Assembly: GCA_024692905.1 (NCBI GenBank) | Contig: JAILLY010000102.1 | Span: forward strand, 62,001-126,000 | From: Lachnospiraceae bacterium | GTDB taxonomy: Bacteria; Bacillota; Clostridia; Lachnospirales; Lachnospiraceae | Direction: 5' to 3' | Length of the DNA stretch: 64,000 nucleotides | In this document: positions 52,099-59,129 of the stretch, piece after piece | Numbering within the stretch: the stretch's first letter is position 1 | Layout: every line of letters begins with the position of its first letter | The notes under the pieces: model-generated | Told to the model about the DNA's origin: nothing | What the model saw: the letters and a program-made list of their open reading frames with translations, nothing else | The model's database searches: none | Position numbers and translations under genes: made by a program

Positions 52099-52653
52099 AT
52101 GGATGACAGGATCAAAGAATTTGACGTTAAGATGCAGAAGACCATCGATCATTTGAATTCCGATTTTATGACCATCAGGGCCGGCAGGGCCAATCCCCAC
52201 GTTCTTGATAAGATAAAAGTGGATTATTACGGAACTCCGACGCCGGTTCAGCAGGTTGGAAACATATCCATACCGGAAGCAAGGATGATCCAGATCCAGC
52301 CCTGGGAGAAGTCGTTGCTCAAAGAGATAGAGAAGGCCATCCAAGTATCGGATATAGGCATCAATCCTACAAATGACGGTAATGTTATCAGGCTTGTTTT
52401 CCCGGAACTTACCGAAGAACGAAGGAAAGAACTTGTCAAAGACGTCAAGAAGAAGGGCGAGGCAGACAAGGTTGCCATCAGGAATATAAGACGTGACGGC
52501 AATGATGCGATCAAGAAACTCGGCAAGTCCGAGGATCTGTCTGAAGATGACGTTAAGCAGCTGGAGGATGAGCTCCAGAAGTTAACCGATAAATACATAA
52601 AGCAGGTAGATCAGATGGTTGAGGAGAAGTCCAAGGATATCCTTACCGTTTAA
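52099..52653 (+). CDS. frr: Ribosome recycling factor
   Basis: A 184-residue protein with the RRF pattern KEFDVKMQKTIDHLNSDFMTIRAGRANPHVLDKIKVDYYGTPTPVQQVGNISIPEARMIQIQPW and a C-terminal three-helix bundle. It splits post-termination ribosomes with EF-G. Start ATG 52099 gives the usual 184-185 residues; an upstream ATG at 52069 would lie before the ribosome site. Confidence 0.96.
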   Translation: MDDRIKEFDVKMQKTIDHLNSDFMTIRAGRANPHVLDKIKVDYYGTPTPVQQVGNISIPEARMIQIQPWEKSLLKEIEKAIQVSDIGINPTNDGNVIRLVFPELTEERRKELVKDVKKKGEADKVAIRNIRRDGNDAIKKLGKSEDLSEDDVKQLEDELQKLTDKYIKQVDQMVEEKSKDILTV

Positions 52654-52671
52654 TTAAAATGATTTTTATAT

Positions 52672-52703
52672 AAGGGGCAGGCGTTTTATCGTCATGCCCT
52701 TTT
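52672..52703 (+). terminator. Weak hairpin between frr and uppS
   Basis: AAGGGGCA (52672-52679) pairs with TGCCCTTT (52695-52702) with one G-U pair; the loop is 15 bases. It is followed by TATAC. It could be a partial terminator or attenuator of the translation-to-lipid transition. Confidence 0.35.
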
Positions 52704-52734
52704 ATACACAGACAATAATATATCCGGAGGATTT

Positions 52735-53451
52735 ATGGATAAGGATCTGATAGTCCCGGAGCATGTTGCCATCATACTCGACGGAAACGGACGCTGGGCC
52801 AAAAGCAAGGGGATGCCCAGAAACTACGGTCATATCCAGGGCGCCAGAGCCGTAGAGGAAATGTGTGAGACGGCATATAACAGAGGAGTAAAATACCTGA
52901 CTGTATATGCCTTTTCTACCGAAAACTGGTCAAGGCCCGAGGATGAAGTCGAAGCGCTGATGGGTCTTCTGAGGAATTATTTAAAGACCTGCATTAAGCG
53001 TGCCAAAAAGAACAATATGTGTGTCAGGGTGCTCGGAGACAGATCGCGTCTTGCGCCCGATATCAGAAAGAGTGTTGAAGAACTGGAAAAGGTCAGTCGT
53101 GATTTTGACGGACTTCATTTTCAGGTGGCGATCAATTACGGCAGCCGTGATGAGATGATGAGGGCAATAAACCGGCTCGTTGATGATGTCAGGGACGGCA
53201 GGGTTTCAAAAGAGCATATTTCGGAGGAAATGTTTGAATCCTACCTTGATACCGCCGGGATACCCGCACCGGACCTGCTAATAAGGACAAGCGGAGAACA
53301 GCGGCTCTCCAATTTTCTTTTATGGCAGCTGGCGTATACCGAGTTCTATTTTACCGATGTTCACTGGCCTGATTTCGATGCCGCCGAACTTGAGAAGGCG
53401 ATCGAAGCATATAACAGACGCGACCGCAGATACGGCGGAGTAAAGCAATAG
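52735..53451 (+). CDS. uppS: Undecaprenyl diphosphate synthase (isoprenyl transferase) UppS
   Basis: A 238-residue cis-prenyltransferase. D16 lies in IILDGNGRWAKSKGMPRNYGH; YAFSTENWSRP, LLIRTSGEQRLSNFLLWQLAYTEFYFTDVHWPDF also match. It makes the C55 lipid carrier used for peptidoglycan. Ribosome site CCGGAGGA precedes ATG 52735. cdsA follows 17 bases later. Confidence 0.97.
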   Translation: MDKDLIVPEHVAIILDGNGRWAKSKGMPRNYGHIQGARAVEEMCETAYNRGVKYLTVYAFSTENWSRPEDEVEALMGLLRNYLKTCIKRAKKNNMCVRVLGDRSRLAPDIRKSVEELEKVSRDFDGLHFQVAINYGSRDEMMRAINRLVDDVRDGRVSKEHISEEMFESYLDTAGIPAPDLLIRTSGEQRLSNFLLWQLAYTEFYFTDVHWPDFDAAELEKAIEAYNRRDRRYGGVKQ

Positions 53452-53468
53452 ACTAAGGAGGTAGTGTT

Positions 53469-54308
53469 ATGTTTAAGACAAGGGTTATTAGTGGTGCAAT
53501 ACTGGTTGTATTGATCTCTTTGATGAACCTGATCGGCGGACCGTTCATGGGAGTGGTACTGTTCTTTATCTCCGTTCAGGGGCTGTATGAGTTCTATCGT
53601 GCGACCGGTGTCTTTACCGAAGGCGGCGAAGAGAAGCATAATGCTCCGGAGATAATCGGATATCTCGGTACTGCGGTTTATTATTTCTTTATCATGATGA
53701 TAAAGAGTAACAGCCTTCTTAAGATGCTGCTCATATTATGTATAGTGTTTGTTGCCCTGCTCGCCGTTTATGTTTTTTATTTTCCGAGATATGACGGAAC
53801 GCTTGTCATGAAAGCGTTTTTCGGATTTGTGTATATACCCGTAATGCTCGGGTTTATCTATTCCACCAGGATGATGCCCTGCGGGAAATATCTTGTATGG
53901 CTTATTTACATCGCATCATGGATATGCGACACCTGTGCATATCTTATAGGGATCAAGTTCGGAAAGCATAAACTGGCACCGGTACTGAGCCCGAACAAGT
54001 CGATCGAGGGAGCTGTAGGTGGCATTGCCGGAACCGTGGTGATCTCCATCCTGTTCTCATTTATCTTTATGCGTGCATATGAACTTAACGGTGCGGTAAA
54101 TGTGCTCCAGTTCTGCCTGATCGGGTTTATAGGTGCGATCGTTTCACAGGTCGGAGATCTTGCTGCATCGGCATTTAAGCGAAACGGCGATGCCAAGGAC
54201 TACGGTGTTATCATCCCCGGTCACGGCGGTGTCATGGACCGTTTTGACAGTGTTATATTCACGGCGCCGATGATCTTCTTCCTGACGGCTCTGTTCTTCG
54301 GGGTATAG
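53469..54308 (+). CDS. cdsA: Phosphatidate cytidylyltransferase CdsA
   Basis: A 279-residue polytopic membrane enzyme with about seven helices. The signature near the C-terminus is SQVGDLAASAFKRNGDAKDYGVIIPGHGGVMDRFDS. It makes CDP-diacylglycerol for phospholipids. AAGGAGG precedes ATG 53469. dxr begins 2 bases after its stop. Confidence 0.96.
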   Translation: MFKTRVISGAILVVLISLMNLIGGPFMGVVLFFISVQGLYEFYRATGVFTEGGEEKHNAPEIIGYLGTAVYYFFIMMIKSNSLLKMLLILCIVFVALLAVYVFYFPRYDGTLVMKAFFGFVYIPVMLGFIYSTRMMPCGKYLVWLIYIASWICDTCAYLIGIKFGKHKLAPVLSPNKSIEGAVGGIAGTVVISILFSFIFMRAYELNGAVNVLQFCLIGFIGAIVSQVGDLAASAFKRNGDAKDYGVIIPGHGGVMDRFDSVIFTAPMIFFLTALFFGV

Positions 54309-54310
54309 GC

Positions 54311-55468
54311 GTGAAAGTCATATCAGTACTGGGCTCAACCGGATCCATAGGGACTCAGACTATGGATATTGTCAGGAGTAACGGCGATGAACTTAAGGTC
54401 GCCGCACTCGCTGCAGGCTCAAATATCAAGCTCCTGGAGGAGCAGATAAGAGAATTTAAGCCCGGGATCGCTGCGGTATTTGATGAGGATAAAGCAAAGA
54501 TACTTAAGGAAAGAGTCAGTGATACCGGGGTAAGGATAGTTGCCGGCATGGACGGTATGATCGAGGCGGCCTGTGCAAAACAAGCCGATATCGTTGTAAC
54601 ATCCATGGTCGGTATGATCGGTATAAGGCCGACTATCGCCGCGATCAGGGCCGGCAAGGATATAGCTCTTGCAAATAAGGAAACGCTTGTATGTGCCGGC
54701 CATATCATTATGCCTCTTGCCGCAGAAAACAACGTTTCAATATTACCCGTTGACAGTGAACACAGTGCGATCTTCCAGTCAATGCACGGTGAGAACAGAA
54801 GCAGGGTTGAAAAGATCCTTTTAACTGCCTCGGGAGGCCCTTTCAGGGGCAGAACGGCAGAGGAATTAAAAAGCATAAACGTTGAAGATGCACTTAAGCA
54901 TCCCAACTGGTCCATGGGAAGGAAGATCACGATCGACTCTGCCACTCTTGTGAACAAAGGCCTTGAGGTCATGGAGGCAGGGTGGCTTTTTGATGTTCCT
55001 GTCGACAGGATACAGGTCGTTATACATCCCCAGAGCATTATACATTCGATGGTCGAATATGAAGACGGAGCCATAATCGCGCAGCTGGGCATGCCCGATA
55101 TGAAGCTCCCGATACAGTATGCTCTTTTTTATCCCGACAGGAGATATCTTGACGGAAAGCGTGTTGATTTTTTCGAACTTAAGGAGATGACATTCGAAAA
55201 ACCCGATACGGAAGTTTTCAGGGGGCTTGCGCTCGCACTTGACGCATCAAAAAAGGGAGGTACGATGCCGACTGTGTTTAATGCGGCAAATGAAAAGGCT
55301 GTAGCAATGTTCCTTGAACGTAAGATATCATTCACGGATATATATGATATCATCGAAGGGTGTATGCAGGCACATAAGGTCATTCCGACACCCGGTGTTG
55401 ATGCGGTACTGGATGCGGAAAAAGAAACATATGAATATATAAGCAGCAGGTGGCAGGATGAGCATTGA
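54311..55468 (+). CDS. dxr: 1-deoxy-D-xylulose 5-phosphate reductoisomerase Dxr
   Basis: A 385-residue enzyme of the MEP isoprenoid pathway. NADPH-binding LGSTGSIGTQTMDI, metal-site DSEHSAIFQ, GGPF, LKHPNWSMGRKITIDSATLVNKGLEVMEA and PQSIIHSMVEYEDG are all present. It starts with GTG 54311 with only a weak ribosome site, suggesting coupling to cdsA. It overlaps rseP by 11 bases. Its product feeds the C5 units used by UppS. Confidence 0.96.
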   Translation: MKVISVLGSTGSIGTQTMDIVRSNGDELKVAALAAGSNIKLLEEQIREFKPGIAAVFDEDKAKILKERVSDTGVRIVAGMDGMIEAACAKQADIVVTSMVGMIGIRPTIAAIRAGKDIALANKETLVCAGHIIMPLAAENNVSILPVDSEHSAIFQSMHGENRSRVEKILLTASGGPFRGRTAEELKSINVEDALKHPNWSMGRKITIDSATLVNKGLEVMEAGWLFDVPVDRIQVVIHPQSIIHSMVEYEDGAIIAQLGMPDMKLPIQYALFYPDRRYLDGKRVDFFELKEMTFEKPDTEVFRGLALALDASKKGGTMPTVFNAANEKAVAMFLERKISFTDIYDIIEGCMQAHKVIPTPGVDAVLDAEKETYEYISSRWQDEH

Positions 55469-56513
55469 GAGTGTTCTCTATACTTTGGTAATCCTTTGCA
55501 TAGTTGTAATTGTCCATGAATTTGGACATTTGATCGTTGCAAAGTCAAACGGAATATATGTCAAGGAGTTTTGGGTGGGATTCGGTCCCACGCTTTTGTC
55601 GTTTGATAAAAACGGTACCAAATACTGCCTTAAACCGATACCGTTCGGCGGCGCCTGCATATTTGAGGATGATCCGGAATGCGACGATCCCGATAAACTC
55701 TTTAACCGCTCGGGTGTCTGGGCGAGGATAATGACCGTATTTGCGGGACCTTTTTTCAATATCGTCCTTGCTTTTGTATTCAGTGTGCTCATCATTTCAA
55801 TGTCCGGAAGTTCCGTCGTTGTGACCACGGAACTTGTTGAAGTCGTCAAAGGTTCACCGGCTGACGGGGCCGGACTGAAAGCCGGAGACGTGATCACTGA
55901 ATATAACGGAAGGGATGTCGACATTTCAACCGAGGTTATCATCTATAACATGGTCAGTGACGGCAGTCCCGTAAGGCTAAAGTATTTAAGAGGCAGCGAG
56001 GAACATGAAGCCGTTGTAAGCCCCGAATTTGACGAGAAATACGGAAGATATATGTTCGGTATAGTTTTCGGTGAAAGCCCCGCGAAATGGAAATCATCTA
56101 CGATACTTAAGTATTCGGTATGCTATGTCAGGATGAATGTAAGAAGTACCGTCCAGGGCCTGAAGGGGCTTGTACTCGGCCGGATAGGGGCCGAGAATAT
56201 CAGCGGACCTGTCGGCATGGCAGGTATCGTAAGTGATATCTATAACGAAGCCAAACATGAAGGACTTCCGACGATAGTACTTAACATGTTCAATCTTGCC
56301 CTTATCTTTTCGGCAAGCCTTGGCATAATGAACCTTCTTCCGCTTCCCGGACTTGACGGCGGTAAGCTTATAATCCTCTTCATAGAAGCCATAAGGCGTA
56401 AGCCTCTTGCAAGGGAAAAGGAAGCCGTAGTAAATTTTGTCGGCTTTGCGCTGCTTGTGATCATCATGATGCTCGTTATGTATAACGACATACTTAAGCT
56501 TATAAGGAAATGA
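55458..56513 (+). CDS. rseP: Site-2 intramembrane metalloprotease RseP (RasP)
   Basis: A 351-residue membrane protease. The zinc motif is VHEFGH with H20, E21 and H24, followed by the loop to a PDZ domain (about residues 120-200, SPADGAGLKAGDVI) and the LLPLPGLDGGKLI motif. It cleaves within the membrane to activate sigma factors or clear signal peptides. ATG 55458 overlaps dxr; its last 4 bases (ATGA) overlap the next start. Confidence 0.95.
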   Translation: MSIESVLYTLVILCIVVIVHEFGHLIVAKSNGIYVKEFWVGFGPTLLSFDKNGTKYCLKPIPFGGACIFEDDPECDDPDKLFNRSGVWARIMTVFAGPFFNIVLAFVFSVLIISMSGSSVVVTTELVEVVKGSPADGAGLKAGDVITEYNGRDVDISTEVIIYNMVSDGSPVRLKYLRGSEEHEAVVSPEFDEKYGRYMFGIVFGESPAKWKSSTILKYSVCYVRMNVRSTVQGLKGLVLGRIGAENISGPVGMAGIVSDIYNEAKHEGLPTIVLNMFNLALIFSASLGIMNLLPLPGLDGGKLIILFIEAIRRKPLAREKEAVVNFVGFALLVIIMMLVMYNDILKLIRK

Positions 56514-58711
56514 GCCTGTCTGTATCCCGTTTTTTTGATAACAGATCCAAACTTATCCCGGCAGCCGCATGTATCGGGGCGGCACTTGTTATTCTCTGCC
56601 TTGCTCCTTATGAAGGCACGGCCGCATGTATACGATGGCTGATCACCTGTTTGGGCCTGGCGCTGATCGCGTGGCCGTATCTGCGATTTCTCTCCGTAAA
56701 GTTTAAGGATGGGGGATTCTGCATCCGTTTCGGGATATCAGCCGCCTTTTCTTTTGTTCTTACGTGGCTTGTCTGTACTCTGTTTGGGATCCCGTTTGAT
56801 ACGCCTGTCTGTTTTGCCATTCCTGTCTGCCTGCCGGTCCCCGGGATTTTGGTTTATATAAAGAACCGGAAGAACATGAATAAAAACTCAGTAAAGAGTG
56901 ATGAAGATGCGGTTCGTTTTATCACGGGATTTGCTGTCTTTGTTCTGCTTTTTGTCATTGCATTCTGGATAAAGGGATATAAACCATATATAGATCATCA
57001 GACCGAACAGTATATGGATTTCGGTTTCATGAAGGCCATATTCCGCCAGAAGGCCGTGCCGTTCGAAGACATCTGGATGTCGGGAAAGGCGGTAAACTAT
57101 TATTATCTCGGACAGGCTTTTGCCGTTTTCATGTGCCGCCTGTCGGGAGTAAGTGTCGATCACGGATACGATCTGATGCTTTGCATGATTTTTGCATTTC
57201 TTGCCCTTGGGATATTCAGCCTTACGGAAATACTGCTATCGGGTCAGGGCGGTCTTAAACAAAGATACTGCACGATAGGAGGTGTCGCTTCATCCGCAAT
57301 GTGCTCACTCGGAGGAAACGGACACTGGATAGTATACGGACTTCTTTCGGACGCCCGGAAAGCGCTGCATATTACGGAAGGCGGGAAAAGATACTGGTTT
57401 CCGACTTCGACCATGTTCATCGGATATGATCCGGTGACTTATGATAAGGGTAAGCATGAGTTCCCGTCATATACCCTGATCCTCGGTGATCTTCATGCTC
57501 ATGTCATAAATATGATATTTACGATAACGCTTCTGATGGTACTTACGGATTATGCATTTAAGGAGAAGAAAGAGGACAGGTATGCCGAACTGTTTTCTCC
57601 TCATGTGATGATAACTGCGGTCCTGCTCGGGCTTTTCAAGGGGATTAATTTCTGGGACTACCCTATATACTATGTAACGGCAGGAGCGGTCATATTGTTT
57701 GCGGATATAAAAAAATACAGGGCTTCTGCGGGTACGATCGTATCTGTCCTGTTAAAGGGACTTATGATATACGGTATCGGTACGCTTGTTATGCTCCCGT
57801 TCACACTGCATTATTCAAATCCGTCGGGCGGGATACATCTTTGCGGTTCACATACGCCGTTATGGCAGTTTATGCTGATATGGTCAGTACATGTGATCAC
57901 AGCCGTTTCGCTCCTTGTTTATTTCTTTGGATCCGGTATACGCAAGGCCGGAGCGGGGCTTGTCACAGCCGCAGCATATGCCATGTGCGGCCTTGGCCTT
58001 CTTGTCATGCCTGAGGTAATATACGTCAGGGATATATACGGCATGCAATATCAAAGATACAACACGATGTTCAAGCTGACTTTCCAGGCATTTATACTCC
58101 TGTCGATATCAGCCGGAGTATGTATCGGTTTGTTTTTCGGAAAGAAAAAGCTTAAACTTATTGCCGCAATGTATTCGGTGCTTGTTCTGATGCTTGCGGG
58201 ATATGCCGTTCATGCAGCGGGAGAATGGTTTGGGAACATATTTGACCCGGCGGGAAGAAAGGATGTCTGTGCGACCGGAAATATTTGGACGGATGACGGA
58301 TATTCCGATATACGACAAGCGGCAGATATAATAAACAGGGACAGTTCTCTTCACATACATATTATTGAAGAGGGCGGCGACAGCTATACAAATGATAACA
58401 GGCTGTCTGTACTCACGGGTGCCTCGGATGTTGCCGGCTGGTATGTTCACGAGTGGGTATGGCGGAACGATACTTCACTCATTAACGCAAGGCGTGCGGA
58501 TATCAGGGACTTCTATACTCTGGGCGACAGGGAATTATGCAGAAACATTGCGGATAAATACGGGCTGGATTATATTTATGTCGGCGCACGGACGGCTTCA
58601 AGATATAAGGTGAACAGACACGGGTTTGAAGGGCTTGGGGAGCATGTTTGGGAGAGTGAGGACGGAGAGTACATGCTGATCAGGGTCGATACCCGTAACG
58701 GACGACAATAA
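56510..58711 (+). CDS. DUF2298 polytopic membrane protein
   Basis: A 733-residue protein with about 12 or more transmembrane helices. The DUF2298 (Chlor_Arch_YYY) region has FWIKGYKPYIDHQTEQYMDFGFMKAI, MSGKAVNYYYLGQ and LILGDLHAHVI. The C-terminal 180 residues are soluble and include an RYNTMFKLTFQ helix-like end and DADINRDSS-like segments. The fold resembles GT-C glycosyltransferases, and a lipid-linked sugar role is plausible but unproven. Overlap with rseP (ATGA) suggests translational coupling. Its place after uppS, cdsA, dxr and rseP is unusual; ispG and polC often follow rseP in Firmicutes. Confidence 0.8.
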   Translation: MSLSVSRFFDNRSKLIPAAACIGAALVILCLAPYEGTAACIRWLITCLGLALIAWPYLRFLSVKFKDGGFCIRFGISAAFSFVLTWLVCTLFGIPFDTPVCFAIPVCLPVPGILVYIKNRKNMNKNSVKSDEDAVRFITGFAVFVLLFVIAFWIKGYKPYIDHQTEQYMDFGFMKAIFRQKAVPFEDIWMSGKAVNYYYLGQAFAVFMCRLSGVSVDHGYDLMLCMIFAFLALGIFSLTEILLSGQGGLKQRYCTIGGVASSAMCSLGGNGHWIVYGLLSDARKALHITEGGKRYWFPTSTMFIGYDPVTYDKGKHEFPSYTLILGDLHAHVINMIFTITLLMVLTDYAFKEKKEDRYAELFSPHVMITAVLLGLFKGINFWDYPIYYVTAGAVILFADIKKYRASAGTIVSVLLKGLMIYGIGTLVMLPFTLHYSNPSGGIHLCGSHTPLWQFMLIWSVHVITAVSLLVYFFGSGIRKAGAGLVTAAAYAMCGLGLLVMPEVIYVRDIYGMQYQRYNTMFKLTFQAFILLSISAGVCIGLFFGKKKLKLIAAMYSVLVLMLAGYAVHAAGEWFGNIFDPAGRKDVCATGNIWTDDGYSDIRQAADIINRDSSLHIHIIEEGGDSYTNDNRLSVLTGASDVAGWYVHEWVWRNDTSLINARRADIRDFYTLGDRELCRNIADKYGLDYIYVGARTASRYKVNRHGFEGLGEHVWESEDGEYMLIRVDTRNGRQ

Positions 58712-58717
58712 CGGCCT

Positions 58718-58750
58718 ATATTGTATAAAGGACTTGAGGATATACAATAT
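58718..58750. repeat. 10-bp inverted repeat upstream of the zinc-finger membrane gene
   Basis: ATATTGTATA (58718-58727) and TATACAATAT (58741-58750) are perfect complements with a 13-base spacer. The right arm lies in the promoter spacer and the -35 lies between the arms. This is the geometry of an operator. No T-tract follows, so a terminator is less likely. Confidence 0.55.
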
Positions 58751-58762
58751 TTGGTGTAAGAT
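58734..58762 (+). promoter_or_regulatory. Sigma-A promoter for the zinc-finger membrane gene
   Basis: TTGAGG at 58734-58739, a 17-base spacer and TAAGAT at 58757-58762. The start codon is 25 bases downstream. The promoter overlaps the inverted repeat at 58718-58750. Confidence 0.55.
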
Positions 58763-58787
58763 TAAAAATGGATGTTTGGAGATTATC

Positions 58788-59117
58788 ATGAAGTGTCAGG
58801 ATACTGAAAAATACATTAATCTGTTCATAGATGATAAGCTTACCGGGATAAGGCTCAAGGAGTACATCGAGCATATCGAAGGCTGTGATTCGTGTTTTGA
58901 TGAAATGGAGACAAATTATCTTCTTAAAGGAGCCTTGTTAAGGCTTGAGGAAGAGGGCTCCTACGATCTTCACGGTGAACTGATAACCAAGATCAGAAAC
59001 ACCAAGAAATGCCTTGAAGTACACGAAATGGTCACGATGCTGCGGCGGGTGGCACTTATCTGTGCAGGTATCGCGCTTCTTTTTGAGCTTGTCTTTGTTT
59101 ATGCATTTTATTTGTGA
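58788..59117 (+). CDS. Small zinc-finger (zf-HC2-like) membrane protein
   Basis: A 109-residue protein. The N-terminal part is KCQDTEKYINLFIDDKLTGIRLKEYIEHIEGCDSCFDEMETNYLL, with a HIEGCDSC-type HxxxCxxC motif as in anti-sigma zinc fingers. A long helix and one C-terminal transmembrane helix (VALICAGIALLFELVFVYAFYL) follow. zf-HC2 anti-sigma factors have this topology, but no sigma factor gene is next to it. Start ATG 58788 after TTTGGAGA; upstream Met codons lie before the promoter elements. polA follows 12 bases later. Confidence 0.75.
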   Translation: MKCQDTEKYINLFIDDKLTGIRLKEYIEHIEGCDSCFDEMETNYLLKGALLRLEEEGSYDLHGELITKIRNTKKCLEVHEMVTMLRRVALICAGIALLFELVFVYAFYL

Positions 59118-59129
59118 TCCGGAGTGCTG

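Noticed and set aside
51373..52344. A long open frame of 323 codons on the - strand over pyrH and frr
   Set aside because: It lies antisense to two highly conserved genes, has no plausible ribosome site and no recognisable protein motif. Codon bias of the + strand genes explains it.
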